DNA of 64,000 bases from Tenacibaculum adriaticum (lineage in GTDB: Bacteria; Bacteroidota; Bacteroidia; Flavobacteriales; Flavobacteriaceae), in contig NZ_VNIA01000002.1 of assembly GCF_008124875.1 (NCBI RefSeq), positions 1-64,000 on the forward strand, written 5' to 3'. This document shows, one piece after another, positions 17,795 to 26,239 of this stretch; the stretch's first letter is position 1, and every line of letters starts with the position of its first letter. Below the pieces are notes generated by a model that saw only the letters and a program-made list of their open reading frames with translations, was not told the DNA's origin and did not search any database. Both the position numbers and the translations under genes were made by a program.

Positions 17795-18322
17795 CTATTT
17801 TGGAAAATCATCTATTGGATCTGTTGAACCTCCAGTTCCATTGCTTTTAGAGACAAGAGAAGTATCCCTTTGTTTAAAACCTTCTTTTGACAATGGGTTT
17901 TCTATATGTACAGCATAATAACATTTAACGACATTAGTTAAAAATAAATGAAATTTCTCAACATTTTCTGTATCAAATATAACCTCCGTAACACAGTAAG
18001 TCGAATAATCTATATCAGAGTAATTCAAATAAAGTAAAAAATGAAAACTACCATTGAGAATTACACCTTGTAGACTATCAACTTTAACCCCATTAAAAGA
18101 GGTGAAAGTTATGACTAAGTAAAACTTATTAGAAACTTCGGTATATTTTACTAGTTTTATACTAGGTGAAAAAAGTAGACCATGTGCTAATAGTGAACCT
18201 CTATTAACATTTCCATAGGAAAAATCATGATTTCCTTCTTCTATTCTACCTCTAAAGTTACTAGAATCAGGGACTGTTAAGTTTAAGTTGTAGTTTCTTT
18301 GATTGAAATTTTTAATTTCCAT
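17795..18322 (-). CDS. Unknown small protein upstream of the kinase, Gly/Asp-Pro tail
   Basis: I do not recognise this 175-residue protein. It has no signal peptide or transmembrane helix. Residues ~1-145 are predominantly beta with many aromatic residues (LVITFTSFNGV, FHFLLYLNYSD). The last ~35 residues are polar and disordered, ending GTGGSTDPIDDFPK. The stop is 20 nt before the start of the TPR kinase gene on the same strand, so the three genes (this, kinase, regulator) may form one operon. It could be a ligand or accessory factor of the kinase; that is inference from position only. There is no clear promoter box ahead of it. Confidence 0.7.
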   Translation of the reverse strand: MEIKNFNQRNYNLNLTVPDSSNFRGRIEEGNHDFSYGNVNRGSLLAHGLLFSPSIKLVKYTEVSNKFYLVITFTSFNGVKVDSLQGVILNGSFHFLLYLNYSDIDYSTYCVTEVIFDTENVEKFHLFLTNVVKCYYAVHIENPLSKEGFKQRDTSLVSKSNGTGGSTDPIDDFPK

Positions 18323-18369
18323 TTTATATATATATTAAGGTTAGAGTTCCAAAGGTCTTAGAAAAGAGC

Positions 18370-18401
18370 TTAAAACAAAATACTTACAACTAGGTATTTT
18401 A
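18370..18401 (-). terminator. Weak terminator after the ZIP transporter gene
   Basis: On the minus strand AAAATAC and GTATTTT pair across a 10-nt loop, followed by GTTTT. The stem is short, so this is a modest call. Confidence 0.4.
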
Positions 18402-18424
18402 AACTACCTAAATATATGTAAAAA

Positions 18425-19105
18425 TTAATGTAAAGTAAAAACAGTCAATAAAATACCCAATAAAATAGCAGTAAACTTTTTAAAATTAAATTTGTGATTC
18501 TCTGAACTTTCAAAAAGTATAATGGTTGAAATGTGTAAGAAAACACCAATAATTAATGCATTTATTATAGATTGGTGATTGGATATCCAACCGATAGTAT
18601 CTGCTAAAAAATAGCCTAATGGACTCATTAAACTAAACACAAATAAAAAACTAAACACAATAGTTTTTGAGTATTTTGCATGTAGTAAAAAAGAGGTTAA
18701 AACAATAGCAATAGGTATTTTATGTACCACTACTGCCCATAATAAATTATCGTTAGCCGAATGTATTGGTAAGCCTTCAGAAAAGGCATGTATACATAAA
18801 CTTACAAACAATAACCAAGGGAATTTAGAACTTTCTGAATGTAAATGAATATGTCCGTGTTCTGCTCCCTTAGAAAAAGATTCTAAAACCGATTGTACTA
18901 AGATTCCAACTAAAATTAAAATACCTATTTGTTTAGGGCTTTGAGAGTGTGAATAAACCTCTGGTAACAAGTGTAAAATAGTAACCGATAATAAGTAAGC
19001 GCCACTAAAAGCTAATAATAATCTAACAAATGTTTTACCTGGTTTTAACCATAAAACCAGTAAAGAACCTATAAGTACAGATAGTATTAAAAATAAATAA
19101 CTCAT
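18425..19105 (-). CDS. ZIP-family metal transporter
   Basis: A 226-residue inner-membrane protein with seven or eight predicted helices. A histidine-rich loop (EHGHIHLHSE, about residues 83-92) precedes the two ZIP metal-path motifs, HAFSEGLP and VHKIPIAIVL. ZIP transporters import divalent metals, usually zinc, sometimes iron or manganese; the substrate here is inferred. Its ATG overlaps the stop of the upstream methyltransferase gene by 1 nt (TAATG), so translation is likely coupled. It is the distal gene of a two-gene operon. Confidence 0.88.
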   Translation of the reverse strand: MSYLFLILSVLIGSLLVLWLKPGKTFVRLLLAFSGAYLLSVTILHLLPEVYSHSQSPKQIGILILVGILVQSVLESFSKGAEHGHIHLHSESSKFPWLLFVSLCIHAFSEGLPIHSANDNLLWAVVVHKIPIAIVLTSFLLHAKYSKTIVFSFLFVFSLMSPLGYFLADTIGWISNHQSIINALIIGVFLHISTIILFESSENHKFNFKKFTAILLGILLTVFTLH

Positions 19106-19830
19106 TATTTAGCAATTAAAATTAATCGGTTAGATTCTTCTTCCTTAAAAGGTTTTAAATGATAATCCCCAAAAACAGAAACAATTGTTAAACCTACTTT
19201 TTCAAAGTAAAATTTCATTTTTTCAATATCTATAAATTTCACTTTCTCTGTAAATGAATGCTGCTTTTCATCAGCAAAAAAAGAAATATGTTTTAGTATA
19301 AACCCATTTTTAATCTCTCGCTTAATATTGAACGTTATTCCGTCTATATTTTTTTCTTCTTCAGTAACTAAGGTGTTTTTAGTTTTGATAACATTCAAAA
19401 AGTCAAGCACTAAATAACCATTTTCTTTAAGTCCATTTTTCATGCCTTCTAGTACGGAAATATCGTCTTGATCATTATCAAAATAACCAAAGCTTGTAAA
19501 CAAATTAAACACTGCGTTGTATTTGTTTTCTAAAGATTTTCTCATATCCCAAACTTCAAAGTCTAAACGATTGTTTTCAAATTGTTTCGCATAATCGATA
19601 CTGTTTTTACTTAAATCGCCTCCAGTTACTTTGTAACCAAGAGAATTTAAATAAATTGCATGTCTTCCTTTACCACAAGGCAAATCTGCAATATGGGCTG
19701 TTTTAGGAAGTTGTAAATAAGAAGTAATGTTTTGCATAAAAAGTTGTGCATCAACATCATTTCTGTGTTTGTATAATATATGATAATACGAAGTGTCAAA
19801 CCAAGAAGTAAACCAATCTTTTGTTCCCAT
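19105..19830 (-). CDS. Class I SAM-dependent methyltransferase
   Basis: A 241-residue Rossmann-fold methyltransferase. Motif I is IADLPCGKGRHAIYL, the acidic residue closing strand 2 is in VTGGDLS, and VFNLFTSFGYF forms the next block. The N-terminus (DWFTSWFDTSYYHILYKHRN) is typical of a conserved Bacteroidota family whose substrate is not known. There are no signs of nucleic-acid binding domains, so a small-molecule substrate is more likely. It heads an operon with the ZIP transporter. A -7 box lies 16 nt upstream of the ATG. Confidence 0.85.
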   Translation of the reverse strand: MGTKDWFTSWFDTSYYHILYKHRNDVDAQLFMQNITSYLQLPKTAHIADLPCGKGRHAIYLNSLGYKVTGGDLSKNSIDYAKQFENNRLDFEVWDMRKSLENKYNAVFNLFTSFGYFDNDQDDISVLEGMKNGLKENGYLVLDFLNVIKTKNTLVTEEEKNIDGITFNIKREIKNGFILKHISFFADEKQHSFTEKVKFIDIEKMKFYFEKVGLTIVSVFGDYHLKPFKEEESNRLILIAK

Positions 19831-19846
19831 AGATACTAATTGGACG

Positions 19847-19854
19847 CAAAAGTA
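19847..19854 (-). promoter_or_regulatory. -7 box TACTTTTG ahead of the methyltransferase/ZIP operon
   Basis: This is an exact TAnnTTTG match on the minus strand, 16 nt from the start codon. No convincing -33 element was seen. Confidence 0.45.
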
Positions 19855-19892
19855 AAGAAAACTTAACAGTTAAATAAACGATTCTTTTATTA

Positions 19893-19924
19893 TTGAAATA
19901 TCAATCATTTTAAATGTATTTTTG
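19893..19924 (+). promoter_or_regulatory. Promoter of the THUMP methyltransferase gene
   Basis: TTG at 19893-19895 and TATTTTTG at 19917-19924 are separated by 21 nt, near the Bacteroidota -33/-7 arrangement. The start codon is 17 nt downstream. Confidence 0.55.
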
Positions 19925-19941
19925 CACCATAAATTTACCCG

Positions 19942-21120
19942 ATGGATAAAAATTTTAAAATGGTTGCGACGACAATCGCAGGTTTAGAAAGTGTTCTTGC
20001 TGAAGAATTAAGAAAACTTGGTGCTCAAGATGTAAAAGAAGGGATTCGAAGTGTATATTTTAGTGGAGATACAGGTTTTTTATACAAAGCAAATATTGCT
20101 TTACGTACGGCTATTCGTATTTTAAAACCAATTAAAAAGAGTAAAGTTTTTGATGAAGAAGATTTATATGAAGCAATACAACGAGTTAAATGGGAGCGTT
20201 TTGTTGATGTAGATGGCACTTTTGCAGTAGATGCGGTTGTACATTCTAATAACTTTACAACGAATTCTCATTACATCACTTTAAAATCTAAAGATGCCAT
20301 TGCCGATTATTTTGTACATAAATATAAAAAGCGTCCGAATGTAGATTTAAAATATCCAGATGTTAAAGTACATATTCATATTCATAAAGAATGGTTAACC
20401 ATTTCGTTAGATAGCTCTGGAGAGTCGTTGCATAAACGTGGATACAGAAGTGCTACGAACATTGCGCCTATAAATGAAGTTTTAGCTGCCGGATTGGTAT
20501 TGTTGTCAGGTTATAGAGGAGAAGAAAACTTTATAGACCCTATGTGTGGTTCTGGTACTATTTTGATTGAAGCAGCAATGATTGCTAATAATATTCCTGC
20601 AAATATAAATCGTAAGCATTTTGCTTTTGAAAACTGGAAAGATTATGATGAAGATTTGTATTTTACAATTCAAGATTCTTTATTAAAGAAAATAAGCAGT
20701 TCGCATTTTAAAATTATGGGGTTTGATAAAGCTCCGTCGGCTATTGTAAAAGCAAAACAGAATATTATAAATGCGAATTTAGAAGAGTTTATTGGAGTAC
20801 ATCACGTGAACTTTTTCAATTCTAAAAAAGAAGTATTTGGTAAAACGACCATTTTATTCAACCCACCTTATGGTGAACGTTTGAATATTGATACAGAAGA
20901 GTTTTATAGAAAAATAGGGGATACTTTAAAAAATAATTATCCAGATTCTACAGCTTGGTTAATTACTTCGGATATACAAGCGTTAAAACATGTAGGTTTA
21001 AGAACTTCAAAAAGAATACCAATTAAGAATGCCGATTTAGATTGTCGTTTTGTAAAATATGAATTATACGAAGGAAGTAAAAAAGCAAGTAAGCAACGTG
21101 CTTTTAACGAAGAAGAATAA
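19942..21120 (+). CDS. THUMP-domain RNA guanine-N2 methyltransferase (RlmL/YpsC-like)
   Basis: A 392-residue protein with an N-terminal THUMP RNA-binding domain (about residues 1-155) and a C-terminal Rossmann methyltransferase domain. Motif I is DPMCGSGTILIEAAMIA and motif IV is ILFNPPYGERL, the NPPY type used to methylate exocyclic amino groups of guanine or adenine. It matches only the N-terminal half of the longer E. coli RlmL, which carries a second methyltransferase domain; single-domain forms are normal outside Proteobacteria. 23S rRNA G2445 is the likely target by homology. It is a single-gene unit with promoter and terminator visible. Confidence 0.85.
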   Translation: MDKNFKMVATTIAGLESVLAEELRKLGAQDVKEGIRSVYFSGDTGFLYKANIALRTAIRILKPIKKSKVFDEEDLYEAIQRVKWERFVDVDGTFAVDAVVHSNNFTTNSHYITLKSKDAIADYFVHKYKKRPNVDLKYPDVKVHIHIHKEWLTISLDSSGESLHKRGYRSATNIAPINEVLAAGLVLLSGYRGEENFIDPMCGSGTILIEAAMIANNIPANINRKHFAFENWKDYDEDLYFTIQDSLLKKISSSHFKIMGFDKAPSAIVKAKQNIINANLEEFIGVHHVNFFNSKKEVFGKTTILFNPPYGERLNIDTEEFYRKIGDTLKNNYPDSTAWLITSDIQALKHVGLRTSKRIPIKNADLDCRFVKYELYEGSKKASKQRAFNEEE

Positions 21121-21158
21121 AAAAATCCGTTGTTAACTAACAGCGGATTTTTTGTTTT
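21121..21158 (+). terminator. Terminator after the THUMP methyltransferase gene
   Basis: aaaaatccg-t-tgtta pairs with taaca-g-cggattttt (one G-T pair), followed by a T tract. Confidence 0.8.
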
Positions 21159-21202
21159 TAAAATTAAAGTATATATGTTTCACTATTGTTCTAGCTTCTA
21201 TT

Positions 21203-21244
21203 AGTACTGGAATTGAAAATCAAAGACTTTCAATTTAGCACTTA
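21203..21244. repeat. Imperfect inverted repeat in the 21.1-21.3 kb gap
   Basis: TTAGTACTGGAATTGAAA can fold onto TTTCAATTTAGCACTTA with a perfect 7-8 bp inner stem (attgaaa) and mismatches farther out. There is no T run on either strand, so it is not a typical terminator. It lies 19 nt beyond the stop of the minus-strand lipoprotein gene. Confidence 0.35.
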
Positions 21245-21262
21245 GTTAAAGCATTTTATTAG

Positions 21263-21826
21263 CTATTGCTTATTCCATTCAAAGTCAGAAATAGTATATC
21301 CAATAAAGCAATCATCAGCACATCTTTTATCTCTATAACCACAACTTGTTATTATACCAGAATCAGATGTTGAAAAAGTAATTATCTTATTATTAGTAGT
21401 AACAATAAGATATTCTGAAGAACAATCATTATAATAATCTTCAATTAATTTTAATTCAGCACCATTTGTGTTTTCTCCTAAATTTGATTCATTTTCATCA
21501 TAAGTTTCTATTAATATAAGATTAAAATCATCACTGTCTAAATCTGGTTTATATGACTCAAAACTTCTTGCTATAACTTTATCATTTTGTATTACTAGAG
21601 TTGTAGTTTGAGTATGGCCAAATACAGAACTACGTCTAATTTTATAAGTATAAGAATTTCCGTTTTCAATTTTTAGTTCATTCCATTTTTCAAGATTTTC
21701 ATTGAATGATAATCCATTATTACTTTTTAATGTATTAAGAATTGATTCATTATCGTCATTATTATCACAGCTAATAATAAATAAATTTAATAAAATTAAG
21801 AATAGTGTTTTTGTTATGTTTTTCAT
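21263..21826 (-). CDS. Putative surface lipoprotein of unknown function
   Basis: A 187-residue protein with a lipoprotein leader ending FIISC (lipobox), followed by DNNDDNES. An acidic run just after the lipidated cysteine resembles the lipoprotein export signal described in Capnocytophaga and other Bacteroidota, so surface exposure is likely. The mature part is mostly beta and carries four cysteines near the C-terminus (CSSEY, TSCGYRDKRCADDC) that could form two disulfides. I do not recognise a family. It appears to be a single-gene unit; a hairpin lies ~90 nt upstream. Confidence 0.65.
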   Translation of the reverse strand: MKNITKTLFLILLNLFIISCDNNDDNESILNTLKSNNGLSFNENLEKWNELKIENGNSYTYKIRRSSVFGHTQTTTLVIQNDKVIARSFESYKPDLDSDDFNLILIETYDENESNLGENTNGAELKLIEDYYNDCSSEYLIVTTNNKIITFSTSDSGIITSCGYRDKRCADDCFIGYTISDFEWNKQ

Positions 21827-21910
21827 TATATAAATTATTTATTTAGTAGATGCAGAGTGTTCAAAAAGGTTGCGTATTGTGTAGTTAATAATAAATAGCT
21901 AACTATACTG

Positions 21911-21949
21911 GTGAAAGAATATCCATCTGTTTTAATTGTGGATATTCAC
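21911..21949. repeat. Hairpin upstream of the surface lipoprotein gene
   Basis: GAATATCCA (21917-21925) and TGGATATTC (21939-21947) are perfect complements, and the flanking GTGA/TCAC can extend the stem with a 4-nt bulge. There is no T run. It lies about 90 nt upstream of the 21826 start and could be a regulator site or RNA fold. Confidence 0.35.
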
Positions 21950-22000
21950 TCATAGCGAAGTTCATTAAAAATACGTTAAGAAACAAACGGAATTTCTAAT

Positions 22001-22036
22001 AAAAAAACTCGTTACAATATTGTAACGAGTTTTAAA
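22001..22036 (-). terminator. Terminator after the secreted pentapeptide-like gene
   Basis: aaaactcgttacaa and ttgtaacgagtttt form a 14-bp perfect stem with a tiny loop; T runs flank it on the minus strand. Confidence 0.85.
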
Positions 22037-22059
22037 TTATGATACTTGTTGAGTAAATA

Positions 22060-22833
22060 CTATCTATTTTTCAATAAATATTTACTAAAACTCTTACCGT
22101 TTATATTGGTGTATTTAGAATCGATATCATAGGCTACTTCCATATTAGTAATATCAAATTCACCCGATACCTTTGTATACTTTATATTTAAGTCTTCTTC
22201 AAACTTAACGTTGTTAAAAGAAACTCCGTCACTAAATTTTGAGTATTTAAAAATAGCACTTTCTTTAAAAATAGAATTTTTAAAGCTTACAAAACGTTTA
22301 AATTCAGCATATTTAAAGGTTGCAGGCTCGTCAAAATGCGTGTTTTCAAAAGTGATATTTTTATCAAATTTAGCATATTTAAAAGTACTATCTTCTAAAA
22401 ACTTAGTTCCAGAAAAATCGGCATTTCTCTCAAAATCTGAATATTTAAACATCGCTTTATGTTCAAAAGTACAATCTTTAAACACTACTTCATCTTCAAA
22501 GTTGGCAATAAATGTATATCCACTATCTTCATCGGGTATATATGCCAAAACATCGTCGTTAAATACACAATTGGTAAAAGAGACTTTATTGGTTATTTGT
22601 TTTTCAATAGTATTAGAACCTCCGTTGTTCCACCATTTTTTTCGTTTAGGTAATTTAGGCAATGCTTCGTTCATATACGTTAAATCTAAAACTCCACTAA
22701 TGGTTGCATTACTAATTTGAATAGATTTCCCTGCCTTAATATCTCTTAAAATCTCTGATGCTTCTACCGTTTTTTGAGCAAAACTAATTGTAAAACTCAG
22801 TATAAAAGCAAATAAAGTAATCGTATTTTTCAT
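22060..22833 (-). CDS. Secreted pentapeptide-repeat-like protein
   Basis: A 257-residue protein with a signal peptide (ITLFAFILSFTISFA-QK). From about residue 75 to 245 it is made of five-residue steps with a central Phe and small residues (for example ATFKYAEFKRFVSF and AIFKYSKFSDGVSF), arranged in longer units of about 20 residues built round FKYS/A-x-F. This is the right-handed quadrilateral beta-helix seen in pentapeptide-repeat proteins, here with Phe-rich faces. Export sets it apart from cytosolic gyrase-protecting relatives; a structural or binding role in the periplasm is inferred. It is a single-gene unit and no catalytic residues are evident. Confidence 0.75.
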   Translation of the reverse strand: MKNTITLFAFILSFTISFAQKTVEASEILRDIKAGKSIQISNATISGVLDLTYMNEALPKLPKRKKWWNNGGSNTIEKQITNKVSFTNCVFNDDVLAYIPDEDSGYTFIANFEDEVVFKDCTFEHKAMFKYSDFERNADFSGTKFLEDSTFKYAKFDKNITFENTHFDEPATFKYAEFKRFVSFKNSIFKESAIFKYSKFSDGVSFNNVKFEEDLNIKYTKVSGEFDITNMEVAYDIDSKYTNINGKSFSKYLLKNR

Positions 22834-22890
22834 GATAAGTTATTTAGGTTGTTTATAATAAGGACAAGGTATTTTTTGAAATGTGACACA

Positions 22891-22930
22891 AAAAAACAGC
22901 GTTCGAAATTTTGAACGCTGTTTTATATTA
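22891..22930 (-). terminator. Terminator after the HU gene
   Basis: acagcgttc and gaacgctgt pair around a short AT loop, with T runs on both strands; it lies just below the HU stop. Confidence 0.85.
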
Positions 22931-22945
22931 TTTAGTAGGTAATTC

Positions 22946-23218
22946 TTAGTTTACTGAGTCACTTAAACCAGCACCTGCTTTAAACTTAACAACGTTTTTA
23001 GCAGCAATTTTAATTTCTTTACCAGTTTGAGGGTTTCTACCAGTTCTTGCAGCTCTGTTTGATACTGACCAAGTTCCCCATCCTACTAAAGCAACTTTAT
23101 CACCTTTCTTTAAAGATTTAGTTACATTAGAAGTTAATGAATCTAAAGCAGCTTTAGCTGCAGCTTTAGAGATTCCTGCGTCAGCAGCCATTGCGTCGAT
23201 TAAATCTGACTTGTTCAT
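22946..23218 (-). CDS. HU-family DNA-binding protein
   Basis: A 90-residue histone-like protein. It begins [20 protein letters not shown] and has the DNA-arm region [20 protein letters not shown] with the conserved RxGRNPxTG proline, followed by [14 protein letters not shown]. It binds and bends DNA as a dimer and compacts the nucleoid. The start is unambiguous. It is a strongly promoted single-gene unit with a canonical -33/-7 promoter at 23270-23299 and its own terminator. Confidence 0.96.
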   Translation of the reverse strand: MNKSDLIDAMAADAGISKAAAKAALDSLTSNVTKSLKKGDKVALVGWGTWSVSNRAARTGRNPQTGKEIKIAAKNVVKFKAGAGLSDSVN

Positions 23219-23269
23219 AATTTTAATAGATTTTAAAAATTAATTAATATTTTTTGCTAAATAGCTTAA

Positions 23270-23299
23270 CAAATATAGATTTAATGGGATATTGCGCAA
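23270..23299 (-). promoter_or_regulatory. Canonical promoter of the HU gene
   Basis: On the minus strand TTG (23297-23299), 19 nt, then TATATTTG (23270-23277). This is the best -33/-7 match in the window and leaves a 51-nt leader to the ATG at 23218. Confidence 0.7.
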
Positions 23300-23403
23300 G
23301 TTTTGACCTGAAAAAATAACGATTTTGTTAATAAATAGGTGTTTTTTGTTAATAACCGTCTTTAAAATCTCTTTAAAATAAATAAAAGCACGTAAATAAA
23401 GGG

Positions 23404-24348
23404 CTACAGCGCTTTTGCGTTTTCACTAAATTGAAATCCGTTTAATAAACTTGCAGCATCCATCTTTTTCTTACCAGAAAGTTTAATTTCATTTATAACA
23501 AGGTAACCATCTTTAACAGCGACTTTTAACTCTTTTTTACTAGTTATGATTTTTCCAGGTTCTAAATGATGATTTTCAAATTCTTTTGAAACTCCGTAAA
23601 TTTTAGCAGAAATTTCATCATCATCATTATTAATATTCGTCCATGCTGCTGGATATGGATTTAAACCACGGATATGATTGTAAATGTCATTTAATGACTT
23701 AGACCAATCTATTTTACAGTTATGAGGATATAATTTTGGAGCTGACTTTTCTTCTAAATCGGGTTGTTTAGTAGTCTTTACATTTCCTTTTTCGATTAAA
23801 TCGATAGTTTGAGAAACTAAACCAGCTCCCAAATACATTAATTTGTCATGTAGCTCGCCAACAATTTCATCTTCTTTTACTTCTATTTCTTTTTGAAGAA
23901 TGATTTCACCTGTATCAATTTTATCATCAATAAAAAATGTGGTTACACCTGTTTTTGTTTCTCCGTTAATTATTGCCCAGTTAATTGGAGCAGCACCACG
24001 ATATTCTGGCAGGAGGGAAGCGTGTAAATTAAAAGTACCATATTTAGGCATTGCCCAAACTAATTTTGGTAACATTCTAAAAGCCACTATAATTTGTAAA
24101 TCGGCGTTCCATTTTTTTAAATCAGCAAGAAAATCTTCGTTCTTTAAGTTTTTTGGCTGTAGAATAGGCAAGTTTTGAGATAAAGCATATTCTTTTACAG
24201 CTGATTGATGAAGCTTACGTCCGCGACCAGCAGGTTTATCAACTGCAGTAATTACACCAACAACATTATAATCATTCTCAACTAAGTGTTTTAAAATGGT
24301 AACTGCGAAATCTGGAGTTCCCATAAAAACGATACGTAAATCTTTCAT
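23404..24348 (-). CDS. fmt: Methionyl-tRNA formyltransferase
   Basis: A 314-residue enzyme of the usual length. The N-terminal formyltransferase domain begins RIVFMGTPDFAV and has the active-site strand FNLHASLLPEYRGAAPINWA (Asn/His region) and FFIDDKIDTGEI. The C-terminal OB-like tRNA-binding domain covers about residues 210-314. It formylates Met-tRNAfMet for initiation, using 10-formyl-THF. The start follows directly on the stop of recQ (no gap), so it is the last gene of a recQ-fmt transcript. def is not adjacent, unlike in many other bacteria. Confidence 0.97.
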   Translation of the reverse strand: MKDLRIVFMGTPDFAVTILKHLVENDYNVVGVITAVDKPAGRGRKLHQSAVKEYALSQNLPILQPKNLKNEDFLADLKKWNADLQIIVAFRMLPKLVWAMPKYGTFNLHASLLPEYRGAAPINWAIINGETKTGVTTFFIDDKIDTGEIILQKEIEVKEDEIVGELHDKLMYLGAGLVSQTIDLIEKGNVKTTKQPDLEEKSAPKLYPHNCKIDWSKSLNDIYNHIRGLNPYPAAWTNINNDDDEISAKIYGVSKEFENHHLEPGKIITSKKELKVAVKDGYLVINEIKLSGKKKMDAASLLNGFQFSENAKAL

Positions 24349-26235
24349 CTATCTCAAAAAATATTTATTGTAATTACTCAATCCGATTTTTTCTTCGGAA
24401 AGTAAGTTGCGCAAATTTATTAAAATGTCTGCTTCTTTAAAGGATAATTGTTCATAGATTTCTTTTGAAGAAAGTGCTGATTTATCTTGTAAAAGTTCTA
24501 TAATTTCTGAACTAATATTTTTAACGGTTGATTTTTTCTGTAAACATACATCACAAATACCGCATTTTTTTGGTGATTTTTCTCCGAAGTAGTTTAAAAG
24601 TTGAACACTTCTACAAACATCATTATTTTCTATAAAACGGATTAATTCTTCTGTTTTTTGATATTTCAGTTTTAAATACACGTCTATATTCTTAGAAATT
24701 CTATTGATGGTTTTATCATCTTCTCTAGGATGTAAAAAGTACAATTCTGAATTATTGGTAGCTTTATGGTACTCAATTAAATTATCTTCTTGTAATTTTT
24801 CCAAAATTTCAATAACTGTCCAAGAGGTTATTCCAGCTTTTTTAGCAAGGTAAAACTCATCAATTTTTACAGCTTGTTCGAACAAGCCACCATACATTCT
24901 TAATAAGGAATTGAGAAATGTTTTTTTGGTAGGATATTTATTTGCATAACGCAAAATTTGCGCGCTATTTACTAGAAATTGAATAGTAGATTTTTGATGG
25001 AAATCATTATTAAGTTGAATGATTCCGTTACTGTGTAAAATTTGAAGTCCGTTAAATGTTTTACTAGGAATAAAATTATACTTATTACAAAACGCTAAAA
25101 AATTAAAGTCAAAGCCCTCCTCAATGAGTTCTCCTTTGGCAATTTGAAAATGTTGATATAGTTTTTTATGAATTTGCTTAATTTCCTCTATATCGGGAAG
25201 CGATTTTTGTTGAATTTCTCTAGTAGTTGCAATATCTCCGTTATTGGTTAAAACGACCGAGAAAGCTTTATTTCCGTCTCTACCACCACGACCAGCTTCT
25301 TGTATATAGTTTTCAATAGAACTTGGTAAATTTAAGTGAATAACTACACGCACATTTGGCTTATCTATTCCCATACCAAAAGCATTCGTAGCAACGATAA
25401 TAGGAGTTTTCTCATTCATCCAATCGTCAAAAGCTATTTTTTTTTCTATGGATGATAAACCACCGTGGTAAAAACCACTTTTAAATCCGTTAGCGTTTAA
25501 GTAAGTACTAATTTCTTTGGTTTTATTGCGGGTATTTACATAAACAATTGCAGGAGCTTTTGTTTTGGTAAAAATTTGTTTGAGTTTATATAGTTTATCT
25601 TCTGTAAAATAAATTTGGTAGGCTAAGTTCTCTCTACTAAACAATTTTTTAAAGACAGTAACATCATCTAATTTTAAATAGTTAGCGATATCGGTAACCA
25701 CTTTGGGTGTAGCTGTTGCGGTTAAAGCAATAATATTAACCTTAGGTTGTAATTCTTTTAAAATGCTTATTTGTTGGTAAGACGGACGAAAATCATGCCC
25801 CCATTCAGAAATACAATGTGCTTCATCAATAGCAATTAAAGAAACGTTGAGTTGACTAATTTTATCTTGAATAAATTTAGATTGTAACCTTTCTGGCGAT
25901 AGGTATAAAAATTTATAGTTTCCAAAACGTAAATTATCAAACAAGGTAATCATTTCATCCTGAGAACTTCCAGAAGGAATCGTCATGGCTTTAATATCTT
26001 TGTTTGTAAGGTTTGTAACCTGATCTTGCATTAAAGCAATTAAGGGTGATATAACTATACAAACCCCCTCTTTTAGAAGAGCTGGTATTTGAAAGCAAAT
26101 AGATTTTCCTCCACCGGTTGGTAACAAAGCGATAACATTATTGCCTTGTAAAACAGAAGAAATTATTTCTTCTTGAGGTTCTTTAAATGAATTAAAACCC
26201 CAATATGTTTTTAGTATGTTTTGTGGAGTTAACAT
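24349..26235 (-). CDS. recQ: RecQ-family ATP-dependent DNA helicase
   Basis: A 628-residue superfamily-2 helicase. Walker A is LLPTGGGKSICFQIP, motif II is AIDEAHCISEWGHDFRPSY, motif III is ALTATATP and motif VI lies in QEAGRGGRDG. The zinc-binding module ends KKCGICDVC. It lacks a recognisable HRDC domain, so it is shorter than E. coli RecQ at the C-terminus. It unwinds 3' tailed DNA in recombination and replication repair. Many Bacteroidota carry two RecQ paralogues; this may be the shorter one. It is 4 nt downstream of the AAA_28 gene and abuts fmt. Confidence 0.93.
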   Translation of the reverse strand: MLTPQNILKTYWGFNSFKEPQEEIISSVLQGNNVIALLPTGGGKSICFQIPALLKEGVCIVISPLIALMQDQVTNLTNKDIKAMTIPSGSSQDEMITLFDNLRFGNYKFLYLSPERLQSKFIQDKISQLNVSLIAIDEAHCISEWGHDFRPSYQQISILKELQPKVNIIALTATATPKVVTDIANYLKLDDVTVFKKLFSRENLAYQIYFTEDKLYKLKQIFTKTKAPAIVYVNTRNKTKEISTYLNANGFKSGFYHGGLSSIEKKIAFDDWMNEKTPIIVATNAFGMGIDKPNVRVVIHLNLPSSIENYIQEAGRGGRDGNKAFSVVLTNNGDIATTREIQQKSLPDIEEIKQIHKKLYQHFQIAKGELIEEGFDFNFLAFCNKYNFIPSKTFNGLQILHSNGIIQLNNDFHQKSTIQFLVNSAQILRYANKYPTKKTFLNSLLRMYGGLFEQAVKIDEFYLAKKAGITSWTVIEILEKLQEDNLIEYHKATNNSELYFLHPREDDKTINRISKNIDVYLKLKYQKTEELIRFIENNDVCRSVQLLNYFGEKSPKKCGICDVCLQKKSTVKNISSEIIELLQDKSALSSKEIYEQLSFKEADILINLRNLLSEEKIGLSNYNKYFLR

Positions 26236-26239
26236 CGTT

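Noticed and set aside
22211..22720. Plus-strand 169-aa frame inside the pentapeptide-like gene
   Set aside because: It is a shadow that arises from the repeat structure of the minus-strand gene, and the minus product has a signal peptide and clear repeats.
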